From assembly GCF_040958095.1 (NCBI RefSeq), contig NC_091193.1, positions 34,165,195 to 34,229,194 on the forward strand: a stretch of DNA of 64,000 bases, read 5' to 3'. The position numbers were made by a program, and so were the translations under genes. The DNA is from Procambarus clarkii. Taxonomy: Eukaryota; Arthropoda; Malacostraca; Decapoda; Cambaridae. Below, in pieces: positions 40,657 through 53,500 of the stretch. Each line of letters begins with the position of its first letter. Position 1 is the first letter of the stretch. The notes beneath the pieces are model-generated. The model was not told the origin of the DNA, did no database searches, and worked only from the letters and a program-made list of their open reading frames with translations.

Positions 40657-41729
40657 TGTCGGAAAACCCGACACCATTTAATATATCATACAGACAGATA
40701 ATAATTGCTGCTGTATTACCAACAAGTTACCCATAGAAAACGTAACTTGTAGTGGAATTACCGTCTAAAGAAAACGGGATATCATCACCACATACCATTA
40801 TAAATTCACCAGCTATTCTGCTGGGAATTATTCTTAAATACATTAGTCTTTGGACTTTACCATCATAAAACATCTCATATAAATTAACTTAATTATCAAT
40901 ATTAAAGTAGAGTAAATGTGACCCTTCTATCACTTTCCGTCATCTGGACAATGTAAGCCAGGTGTCAGTGAGGAAGGAGGGGCAGCCATTGTTGTGTCAC
41001 CTCCGAGACGTGTGGAGCAAATTCGGCTCCTATCATATCTGGACAATGTCGGCCAGTAGCGTCAATAGTATGGAGTGTTAGACATTGCCATTGTTGTGTC
41101 ACCTCCGAGACGTGTGGAGCAAATTCGGCTCCTATCATATCTGGACAATGTCGGCCAGTAGCGTCAATAGTATGGAGTGTTAGACATTGCCATTGTTGAT
41201 ACTAGACCAGAGGCTCACACGGGAGCAAATTCGGCTCCTGTTAATTTTACTTGGACGTAGTGTTATGGAAACCAAAGGTGTACCATTTTCAACACGCTGT
41301 CATCAAATCAAGTTAAGTGTTCTTTCCGGAACACATTATCTATCATTAGTGGCCATTAATGTCATTGGGTAGGGTTAACCGGTTAGATCACGAAATCGCC
41401 TCAAACTAAAGGTAATTAAGCCAGGTCTTCATTGTTCCATGTACAGTTTCTCTGAAATACTTGTCATATACAGGATCCTGGCTTTACAGCTAGCGCCCTT
41501 TTGACAGGTCAAGACGTGGAAGCAAGGCTTTGTGCATCAGTTACTGGGTGATGGAAGCTACCTCAAAGAGGATAATTTGGTGTCTACACCCTAGTTATAC
41601 CTGGTGATTATGAGATTATTGCAGAAATACAGTCCACTTATCATTATACAAATTGCTATCGAAGTATATAAATTAACGTAAATATAAATTCATATAAATA
41701 AATATAAATCTCACAGGTCGGTACCCACA
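40657..41729. mobile_element. Solo LTR-like insertion, copy 2 (1073 bp)
   Basis: The same as copy 1, offset by exactly 2757 bp, with the same CCAAA flanks and the same internal 102-bp duplication. It was made by duplication of the array segment, not by a new insertion. Confidence 0.8.
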
Positions 41730-44700
41730 CCAAACGCCGCTTTAAGTACTTGGCATATGCTGGGTATAAAAACTCGTAATTTCAAACTCCGAATACGTGC
41801 AGAGAGCCAGAATTTTGCTCCAAAATATGGCTCAGGCCTCGAAATTGGAATATTTGGGATATTTCGAAAACTGCAGGGGAGTTTGTGCAAAATGTGACTC
41901 ACTGCCGCTTTCAGGACTTGGCATATGTTGGGTATAAAAAGTCGTAATATCAAACTGCGAATACGTGCATAGAGCCAGAATTTGGCTAGACAATATGGCT
42001 TAGGCCAAGAAATTGGGATGTTTGGGATATTTTGAAAACTGCAGGGGAGTTTGTGCAAAATGTGACTCACTGCTGCGTCCAGTACTTGGCATATGTTGGG
42101 TATAAAAAGTTGGAATATCAAACTGCGAATACGTGCAGAGAGCCAGAATTTGGCTCCAAAATATGGCTCATGCCTCAATACTTAGATGTTTGGGATATTT
42201 TGAAAACTGCAAGGGAGTTTGTGCAAAATGTGACACAACGTCGCTTTCAATACTTCGCATATGTTGGGTAAAAAATTCGTAATTTTCAACTGTGAATACG
42301 TGCATAGAGCCAGAATTTGGCTCAAAAATATGGCTCAGGCCTCAAAATTGGGATGTTTGCGATATTTTGAAAACTGCAGGGGAGTTTATGCAAAATGTGA
42401 CTCACTGCCGCTTTCAGGACTTGGCATATGTTGGGTATAAAAATTCGTAGAATCAAAATGCGAATACGTGCATAGAGACAGAATTTGGCTCCAAAATATG
42501 GCTCAGGCCTCGAAATTGGGATATTTCGAAAACTGCAGGGGAGTTTGTGCAAAATGTGACTCACTGCCGCGTCCAGTACTTGGCATATGTAGGGTATAAA
42601 AATTCAAAATATCAAACTGCGAATACGTGCAGAGAGCCAGAATTTGGCTCCAAAATATGGCTCAGGCCTCGATATTGGGATATTTGGGATATTTTGAAAA
42701 CTGCAGAGGGGATTGGGACAAATGTGACCAAACACCGATTTCAGGACATGGCATATGTTGGGAATAAAAAGTCGTTATTTCAAACTGAGAATACGTGCAG
42801 AGAGCCAGAATATGGCTCCAAAATATGGCTCAGGCCTAGAAATTTGTAAGTTTGGGATATTTTGAAAACTGCAGGGGAGTTTGTGCAAAATGTGACTCAC
42901 TGCCGTGTCCAGTACTTGGCATATGTTGGCTATAAAAAGTCGTAATATCAAACTGCGAATACATGCATAGAGCCAGAATTTGGCTCCAAATTATGGCTCA
43001 GGCCTCGAAATTGGGATATTTGGGATATTTTGAAAACTGCAGGGAGGTTTGGACAAATGTGACCAAACGCCGCTTTCAGTACTTGGCATATACTGGGTAT
43101 AAAAACTCGTAATTTCAAACTGCGAATACGTGCAGAGAGCCAGAATTTGGCTCCAAAATATTGCTCAAGCCTCGAAATTGGGATTTTTGGGATATTTTGA
43201 AAACTGGAGGGGAGTTTGTGCAAAATGTCTCACTGCCGCTTTCAGTACTTGGCATATGTTGGGTATAAGAAGTCGGAATTTCGAACTGCGAATACGTGCA
43301 GAGAGCCTGAATTTGGCTCCAAAATATGGCTCAAGCCTCGAAACTGGGATGTTTGGGATATTTTGAAAACTGCAGGGGGGATTGGGACAAATGTGACCAA
43401 ATGCCGCTTTCAGTACTTGGCATATATTGGGTATAAAAAGTCGGAATTTCAAACTGCGAATACGTGCAGAGAGCCAGAATTTGGCTCTAAAATATGGCTC
43501 AGGCCTCGAAATTGGGATATTTAGGATATTTCGAAAACTGCAGGGGAGTTTGTGCAAAATGTGACTCACTGCCGCCTTCAGGACTTGGCATATGTTGGGT
43601 ATAAAAAGTCGTAATATCAAACTGCGAATACGTGCATAGAGCCAGAATTTGGCTAGACAATATGGCTTAGGCCTCGAAATTGGGATGTTTGGGATATTTT
43701 GAAAACTGCAGGGGAGTTTGTGCAAAATGTGACTCACTGCCGCGTCCAGTACTTGGCATATGTTGGGTATAAAAAGTCGGAATATCAAACTGCGAATACG
43801 TGCAGAGAGCCAGAATTTGGCTCTAAAATATGGCTCAGGACTCGTAATTGGGATATTTGGGATATTTCGAAAACTGCAGGGGAGTTTGTTCAAAATGTGA
43901 CTCACTACCGCTTTCAGGACTTGGCATATGTTGGGTGTAAAAAGTCTTAGAATCAAACTGCGAATAAGTGCATAGAGCCAGAATTTGGCTCCAAAATATG
44001 GCTCAGGCCTCGAAATTGGGATGTTTGGGATATTTTGAAAACTGGAGGAAGGTTTGGGACATATGTGACCAAACGCCGCTTTCAGAACTTGGCATATGTT
44101 GGGTATAAAAAGTCGTAATTTCAAACTGCCAATACGTGCAGAGAGCCAGAATTTGGCTCCAAAATATTGCTCAAGCCTCGAAATTGGGATTTTTGGGATA
44201 TTTTGAAAACTGGAGGGGAGTTTGTGCAAAATGTCTCACTGCCGCTTTCAGTACTTGGCATATGTTGGATATAAGAAGTCGGAATTTCGAACTGCGAATA
44301 TGTGCAGAGAGCCTGAATTTGGCTCCAAAATATGGCTCAAGCCTCGAAACTGGGATGTTTGGGATATTTTGAAAACTGCAGGGGGGATTGGGACAAATGT
44401 GACCAAATGCCGCTTTCAGTACTTGGCATATATTGGGTATAAAAAGTCGGAATTTCAAACTGCGAATACGTGCAGAGAGCCAGAATTTGGCTCTAAAATA
44501 TGGCTCAGGCCTCGAAATTGGGATATTTAGGATATTTCGAAAACTGCAGGGGAGTTTGTGCAAAATGTGACTCACTGCCGCCTTCAGGACTTGGCATATG
44601 TTGGGTATAAAAAGTCGTAATATCAAACTGCGAATACGTGCATAGAGCCAGAATTTGGCTAGACAATATGGCTTAGGCCTCGAAATTGGGATGTTTGGGA

Positions 44701-46590
44701 TATTTTGAAAACTGCAGGGGAGTTTGTGCAAAATGTGACTCACTGCCGCGTCCAGTACTTGGCATATGTTGGGTATAAAAAGTCGGAATATCAAACTGCG
44801 AATACGTGCAGAGAGCCAGAATTTGGCTCTAAAATATGGCTCAGGACTCGTAATTGGGATATTTGGGATATTTCGAAAACTGCAGGGGAGTTTGTTCAAA
44901 ATGTGACTCACTACCGCTTTCAGGACTTGGCATATGTTGGGTGTAAAAAGTCTTAGAATCAAACTGCGAATAAGTGCATAGAGCCAGAATTTGGCTCCAA
45001 AACATGGCTCAGGCCTCGAAATTGGGATGTTTGGGATATTTTGAAAACTGGAGGGAGGTTTGGGACATATGTGACCAAACGCCGCTTTCAGGACTTGGCA
45101 TATGTTGGGTATAAAAAGTCGTACTATCAAATTGCGAATACGTGCATAGAGCCAAAATTTGGCTACAAAATATGGCTCAGGCCTCGAAATTGGGATGTTT
45201 GGGATATTTTGAAAACTGCAGGTGAGTTTGTGCAAAATGTGAATCACTGCTGCGTCCAGTACTTGGCATATGTTGGGTATAAAAAGTCGTAATTTAAAAC
45301 TGCGAATACGTGCAGAGAGCCAGAATTTGGCTCCAAAATATGGCTCAGGCCTCGAAATTGGGTTGTTTGGGATATTTTGAAAACTGCAAGGGAGTTTGTG
45401 CAAAATGTGACTCACTGCCGCTTTCAGGACTTGGCATATGTTGGGAATAAAAAGTTGTAATATCAAACTGCGAATACGTGCATAGAGCCAGAATTTGGCT
45501 CCAAAATATGGCTCAGGCCTCGAAATTGGGTTGTTTGGGATATTTTGAAAACTGCAGGGGAGTTTGTGGAAAATGTGACTCACTGCCGCGTCCAGTACTT
45601 GGCATATGTTGGGTATAAAATGTCATAACATCAAACTGCGAATACGTGCAGAGATCCAGAATTTGGCTCCAAAATATGGCTCAGGCCCCGAAATTGGGAT
45701 TTTTGGGATATTTTGAAAACTGGACGGAGGTTTGGGACAAATGTGACCAAACGCTGCTTTCAGCACTTTTCATATATTGGGTATAAAAATTCGTAATTTC
45801 AAACTGCGAATACGTGCAGGGAGCCAGAATTTGGCTCCAAAATATGGCTCAGGCCTCGAAATTGGGATATTTGGGATATTTCGAAAACTGCAGGGGAGTT
45901 TGTGCAAAATATGACTCACTGCTGCGTCCAGTACTTGGCCTGTGTTGGGTACAAAAAGTCGTAATATCAAACTGTGGATACGTGCAGAGAGCCAGAATTT
46001 TCTCCAAAATATGGCTCAGGCCTTGAAATTGGGATATTTGGGATATTTTGAAAACTGGAGGGAGGTTTGGGACAAATGTGACCAAACGCCGCTTTCAGTA
46101 CTTGGCATATGTTGGGTAAAAAAAGTCGTAATTTTCAACTGCGAATACGTGTAGAGAGCCAGAATTTGTCTCCAAAATATGGCTCAGGCCTCAAAATTGG
46201 GATGTTTGGGATATTTTGAAAACTGCAGGGGGGATTGGGACAAATGTGACCAAACGCCGCTTTCAGTACTTGGCATATGTTGGGTATAAAAAGTCGTAAT
46301 ATCAAACTGCAAATACGTGCAGAGAGCCAGAATTTGGCTCCAAAATATAGCTCAGGCCTCGTAATTGGGATATTTGGGATATTTTGAAAACTGCAGGGGG
46401 TTTTGTTCAAAATGTGACTCACTGCCGTGTCCAGTACTTGGCATATGTTGGGTATAAAAAGTCGTAATATCAAACTGCGAATACATGCATAGAGCCAGAA
46501 TTTGGCTCCAAATTATGGCTAAGGCCTCGAAATTTGGATATTTGGGATAATTTGAAAACTGCAGGGAGGTTTGGGACAAATGTGACCAAA
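41730..46590 (+). repeat. 168-bp satellite, block 3
   Basis: About 29 monomers. Contains a 1006-bp (six-monomer) tandem duplication: 43130-44135 against 44136-45141. The last ~1.4 kb is a further copy of the sequence left of LTR copies 1 and 2. Marker monomers with GGCTAGACAATATGGCTTAG occur at 41994, 43651 and 44657. Confidence 0.97.
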
Positions 46591-47561
46591 TGTCGGAAAA
46601 CCCGACACCATTTAATATATCATACAGACAGATAATAATTGCTGCTGTATTACCAACAAGTTACCCATAGAAAACGTAACTTGTAGTGGAATTACCGTCT
46701 AAAGAAAACGGGATATCATCACCACATACCATTAAAAATTCACCAGCTATTCTGCTGGGAATTATTCTTAAATACATTAGTCTTTGGACTTTACCATCAT
46801 AAAACATCTCATATAAATTAACTTAATTATCAATATTAAAGTAGAGTAAATGTGACCCTTCTATCACTTTCCGTCATCTGGACAATGTAAGCCAGGTGTC
46901 AGTGAGGAAGGAGGGGCAGCCATTGTTGTGTCACCTCCGAGACGTGTGGAGCAAATTCGGCTCCTATCATATCTGGACAATGTCGGCCAGTAGCGTCAAT
47001 AGTATGGAGTGTTAGACATTGCCATTGTTGATACTAGACCAGAGGCTCACACGGGAGCAAATTCGGCTCCTGTTAATTTTACTTGGACGTAGTGTTATGG
47101 AAACCAAAGGTGTACCATTTTCAACACGCTGTCATCAAATCAAGTTAAGTGTTCTTTCCGGAACCCATTATCTATCATTAGTGGCCATTAATGTCATTGG
47201 GTAGGGTTAACCGGTTAGATCACGAAATCGCCTCAAACTAAAGGTAATTAAGCCAGGTCTTCATTGTTCCATGTACAGTTTCTCTGAAATACTCGTCATA
47301 TACAGGATCCTGGCTTTACAGCTAGCGCCCTTTTGACAGGTCAAGACGTGGAAGCAAGGCTTTGTGCATCAGTTACTGGGTGATGGAAGCTACCTCAAAG
47401 AGGATAATTTGGTGTCTACACCCTAGTTATACCTGGTGATTATGAGATTATTGCAGAAATACAGTCCACTTATCATTATACAAATTGCTATCGAAGTATA
47501 TAAATTAACGTAAATATAAATTCATATAAATAAATATAAATCTCACAGGTCGGTACCCACA
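46591..47561. mobile_element. Solo LTR-like insertion, copy 3 (971 bp)
   Basis: Same ends and same CCAAA flanks as copies 1 and 2, but with only one of the two ~102-bp internal units (1073 minus 102 is 971). A few point differences (CATTAAAAATTC against CATTATAAATTC; GGAACCCATT against GGAACACATT). The left flank matches that of the other copies for more than 1 kb; the right flank matches for only about 55 bp. Confidence 0.8.
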
Positions 47562-50500
47562 CCAAACGCCGCTTTAAGTACTTGGCATATGCTGGGTATA
47601 AAAACTCGTAATTTCAAACTGCGAATACGTGCAGAGAGCCAGAATTTGGCTCCAAAATATTGCTCAGGACTCGAAATTGGGATTTTTGGGATATTTTGAA
47701 AACTGGAGGGGAGTTTGTGCAAAATGTCTCACTGCCGCTTTCAGTACTTGGCATATGTTGGGTTTAAAAAGTCGGAATTTCGAACTGCGAATACGTGCAG
47801 AGAGCCTGAATTTGGCTCCAAAATATGGCTCAAGCCTCGAAACTGGGATGTTTGGGATATTTTGAAAACTGCAGGGGGGATTGGGACAAATGTAACCATA
47901 CGCCGCTTTCAGTACTTGGCATATATTGGGTATAAAAAGTCGAAATTTCAAACTCCGAATACGTGCAGAGAGCCAGAATTTTGCTCCAAAATATGGCTCA
48001 GGCCTCGAAATTGGAATATTTGGGATATTTTGAAAACTGCAGGGGAGTTTGTGCAAAATGTGACTCACTGCCGCTTTCAGGACTTGGCATATGTTGGGTA
48101 TAAAAAGTCGTAATATCAAACTGCGAATACGTGCATAGAGCCAGAATTTGGCTAGACAATATGGCTTAGGCCAAGAAATTGGGATGTTTGGGATATTTTG
48201 AAAACTGCAGGGGAGTTTGTGCAAAATGTGACTCACTGCTGCGTCCAGTACTTGGCATATGTTGGGTATAAAAAGTTGGAATATCAAACTGCGAATACGT
48301 GCAGAGAGCCAGAATTTGGCTCCAAAATATGGCTCATGCCTCAATACTTAGATGTTTGGGATATTTTGAAAACTGCAAGGGAGTTTGTGCAAAATGTGAC
48401 AACGTCGCTTTCAATACTTCGCATATGTTGGGTAAAAAATTCGTAATTTTCAACTGTGAATACGTGCATAGAGCCAGAATTTGGCTCAAAAATATGGCTC
48501 AGGCCTCAAAATTGGGATGTTTGCGATATTTTGAAAACTGCAGGGGAGTTTATGCAAAATGTGACTCACTGCCGCGTCCAGTACTTGGCATATGTAGGGT
48601 ATAAAAATTCAAAATATCAAACTGCGAATACGTGCAGAGAGCCAGAATTTGGCTCCAAAATATGGCTCAGGCCTCGATATTGGGATATTTGGGATATTTT
48701 GAAAACTGCAGAGGGGATTGGGACAAATGTGACCAAACACCGATTTCAGGACATGGCATATGTTGGGAATAAAAAGTCGTTATTTCAAACTGAGAATACG
48801 TGCAGAGAGCCAGAATATGGCTCCAAAATATGGCTCCGGCCTAGAAATTTGTAAGTTTGGGATATTTTGAAAACTGCAGGGGAGTTTGTGCAAAATGTGA
48901 CTCACTGCCGTGTCCAGTACTTGGCATATGTTGGGTATAAAAAGTCGTAATATCAAACTGCGAATACATGCATAGAGCCAGAATTTGGCTCCAAATTATG
49001 GCTCAGGCCTCGAAATTGGGATATTTGGGATATTTTGAAAACTGCAGGGAGGTTTGGACAAATGTGACCAAACGCCGCTTTCAGTACTTGGCATATACTG
49101 GGTATAAAAACTCGTAATTTCAAACTGCGAATACGTGCAGAGAGCCAGAATTTGGCTCCAAAATATTGCTCAAGCCTCGAAATTGGGATTTTTGGGATAT
49201 TTTGAAAACTGGAGGGGAGTTTGTGCAAAATGTCTCACTGCCGCTTTCAGTACTTGGCATATGTTGGGTATAAGAAGTCGGAATTTCGAACTGCGAATAT
49301 GTGCAGAGAGCCTGAATTTGGCTCCAAAATATGGCTCAAGCCTCGAAACTGGGATGTTTGGGATATTTTGAAAACTGCAGGGGGGATTGGGACAAATGTG
49401 ACCAAATGCCGCTTTCAGTACTTGGCATATATTGGGTATAAAAAGTCGGAATTTCAAACTGCGAATACGTGCAGAGAGCCAGAATTTGGCTCTAAAATAT
49501 GGCTCAGGCCTCGAAATTGGGATATTTAGGATATTTCGAAAACTGCAGGGGAGTTTGTGCAAAATGTGACTCACTGCCGCCTTCAGGACTTGGCATATGT
49601 TGGGTATATAAAGTCGTAATATCAAACTGCGAATACGTGCATAGAGCCAGAATTTGGCTCCAAATTATGGCTCAGGCCTCGAAATTGGGATATTTGGGAT
49701 ATTTTGAAAACTGCAGGGAGGTTTGGACAAATGTGACCAAACGCCGCTTTCAGTACTTGGCATATACTGGGTATAAAAACTCGTAATTTCAAACTGCGAA
49801 TACGTGCAGAGAGCCAGAATTTGGCTCCAAAATATTGCTCTAGCCTCGAAATTGGGATTTTTGGGATATTTTGAAAACTGGAGGGGAGTTTGTGCAAAAT
49901 GTCTCACTGCCGCTTTCAGTACTTGGCATATGTTGGGTATAAAAAGTCGTAATATCAAACTGCGAATACGTGCATAGAGCCAGAATTTGGCTAGACAATA
50001 TGGCTTAGGCCTCGAAATTGGGATGTTTGGGATATTTTGAAAACTGCAGGGGAGTTTGTGCAAAATGTGACTCACTGCCGCGTCCAGTACTTGGCATATG
50101 TTGGGTATAAAAAGTCGGAATATCAAACTGCGAATACGTGCAGAGAGCCAGAATTTGGCTCTAAAATATGGCTCAGGACTCGTAATTGGGATATTTGGGA
50201 TATTTCGAAAACTGCAGGGGAGTTTGTTCAAAATGTGACTCACTACCGCTTTCAGGACTTGGCATATGTTGGGTGTAAAAAGTCTTAGAATCAAACTGCG
50301 AATAAGTGCATAGAGCCAGAATTTGGCTCCAAAATATGGCTCAGGCCTCGAAATTGGGATGTTTGGGATATTTTGAAAACTGGAGGGAGGTTTGGGACAT
50401 ATGTGACCAAACGCCGCTTTCAGAACTTGGCATATGTAGGGTATAAAAATTCAAAATATCAAACTGCGAATATGTGCAGAGAGCCAGAATTTGGCTCCAA

Positions 50501-53500
50501 AATATGGCTCAGGCCTCGAAATTGGGATATTTGGGATATTTTGAAAACTGCAGGGAGGTTTGGGACAAATGTGACCAAACTCCTCTTTCAGTACTTGGCA
50601 TATGTTGGGTATAAAAAGTCGTAATATCAAACTGCAAATACGTGCAGAGAGCCAAAATTTGGCTCCAAAATATAGCTCAGGCCTCGAAATTGGGATATTT
50701 GGGATATTTTGAAAACTGCAGGGGGGATTGTTCAAAATGTGACTCATTGCCGCTTTCAGTACTTGGCATATGTTGGGTATAAAAAGTCGTAATATCAAAC
50801 TGCGAATACGTGCAGAGAGACTGAATTTGGCTTTAAAATATGGCTCCGGCCTCAAAATTGGGGTGTTTGGGATATTTTGAAAATTGCAGGGGAGTTTGTG
50901 CAAAATGTGACTCATTGCCGCTTTCAGCACTTCACATATGTTGGGTAAAAAAAATTCGTAATTTTCAACTGCGAATACTTGCAGAGAGCCAGAATTTGTC
51001 TCCAAAATATGGCTCAGGCCTCAAAATTGGGATGTTTGGGATATTTTGAAAACTGCAGGGGGGATTGGGACAAATGTGACCAAACACGGCTTTCAGTACT
51101 TGGCATATGTTGGGTATATAAAGTCGTAATATCAAACTGCAAATACGTGCAGAGAGCCAGAATTTGGCTCCAAAATATAGCTCAGGCATCGAAATTGGGA
51201 TATTTGGGATATTTTGAAGACTGCAGGGGAGTTTGTGCAAAATGTGACCAAACGCCGCTTTCAGTACTTCGCATATGTTGGGTACAAAAAAGTCGTAATT
51301 TTCAACTACGAATACGTGCAGAGAGCCAGAATTTGGCTCAAAAATATGGCTCAGGCCTCCAAATTGGGATGTTTGGGATATTTTGAAAACTGCAGGGGGG
51401 ATTGTGACAAATGTGACCAAACGCCGCTTTCAGGACATGGCATATGTTGGGTATAAAAAGTCGTAATATCAAACTGCGAATACATGCATAGAGCCTGAAT
51501 TTGGCTCCAAAATATGGCTCAGGCCTCGTAATTGGGATATTTGGGATATTTTGAAAACTGCAGGGAGGTTTGGGACAAATGTGACCAAACGCCGCTTTCA
51601 GTACTTGGCATATGCTGGGTATAAAAAGTCGTAATTTCAAACTGCGAATACGTGCAAAGAGCCAGAATTTGGCTCCAAAATATTGCTCAGGCCTCGAAAT
51701 TTGTAAGTTTTGGATATTTTGAAAACTGGAGGGGAGTTTGTGCAAAATGTCTCACTGCCGCTCTCAGTACTTGGCATGTGTTGGGTATAAAAAGTTGGAA
51801 TTTCGAGCTGCGAATACGTGCAGAAAGCCTAAATTTTGCTCCAAAATATGGCTCAGGCCTCGAAGTTGGGATATTTGGGATATTTTGAAAACTGCAGGGG
51901 AGTTTGTGCAAAATGTGACTCACTGCCGCTTTCAGTACTTGGCATATGTTGGGTATAAAAAGTCGTAATATCAAACTGCGAATACGTGCATAGAGCCAGA
52001 ATTTGGCTAGACAATATGGCTTAGGCCTCGAAATTGGGATGTTTGGGATATTTTGAAAACTGCAGGGGAGGTTGTGCAAAATGTGACTCACTGCCGCGTC
52101 CAGTAATTGGCATATGTTGGGTATAAAAAGTCTGAATATCAAACTGCGAATACGTGCATAGAGCCAGAATTTGGCTCTAAAATATGGCTCAGGCCTCGAA
52201 ATTGGGATATTTGGGATATTTCGAAAACTGCAGGGGAGTTTGTTCAAAATGTGACTCACTGCCGCTTTCAGGACTTCGCATATGTTGGGTGTAAAAAGTC
52301 GTAGAATCAAACTGCGAATACGTGCATAGAGCCAGAATTTGGCTCCAAAATATGGCTCAGGACTCGAAATTGGGATGTTTGGGATATTTTGAAAACTGGA
52401 GGGAGGTTTGGGACATGTGACCAAATGACGCTTTCAGTACTTGGCATATGTTGGGTATAAAAAGTCGTAATTTCAAACTTCCAATACGTGCAGAGAGCCA
52501 GAATTTGGCTCCAAAATATAGCTCAGGCCTCGAAATTGGGATATTTCGAAAACTGCAGGGGAGTTTGAGCAAAATGTGACTCACTGCCGCGTCCAGTACT
52601 TGGCATATGAAGGGTATAAAAATTCAAAATATCAAACTGCGAATACGTGCAGAGAGCCAGAATTTGGCTCCAAAATATGGCTCAGGCCTTTAAATTGGGA
52701 TATTTGTGATATTTTGAAAACTGCAGGAAGGTTTGGGACAAATGTGACCAAACGCCGCTTTCAGTACTTGGCATATGTTGGGTATAAAAAGTCGTAATAT
52801 CAAACTGCAAATACGTGCAGAGAGCCAGAATTTGGCTCCAAAATATCGCTCAGGCCTCGAAATTGGGATATTTGGGATATTTTAAAAACTGCTGGGGGGA
52901 TTGTTCAAAATGTGACTCATTGCCGCTTTCAGTACTTGGCTTATGTTGGGTATAAAAATTCGTAATTTCAAACTGCGAATACGTGCAGAGAGCCAGAATT
53001 TGGCTCCAAAATATGGCTCAGGCCTCAAAATTGGGATGTTTGGGATATTTTGAAAACTGCAGGGGGGATTGTGACAAATATGACCAAACGCCGCTTTCAG
53101 GACATGGCATATGTTGGTATAAAAAGTCGTAATATCAAACTGCAAATACGTGCAGAGAGCCAGAATTTGGCTCCAAAATATGGCTCAGGCCTCGAAATTT
53201 GTAAGTTTGGGATATTTTTAAAAGTGCAGGGGGGATTGTTCAAAATGTGACTCATTGCCGCTTTCAGTACTTGGCATACGTTGGGTATAAAAATTCGTAA
53301 TTTCAAACTGCGAATACATGCAGAAAGCCTAAATTTGGCTCCAAAATATGGCTCAGGCCTCGAAGTTGGGATATTTGGGATATTTTGAAAACTGCAGGGG
53401 GGATTGAGACAAATGTGACCAAACGCCGCTTTCAGTACTTGGCATATATTGGGTATAAAAAGTCGGAATTTCAAACTGCGAATACGTGCAGAGAGCCAGA

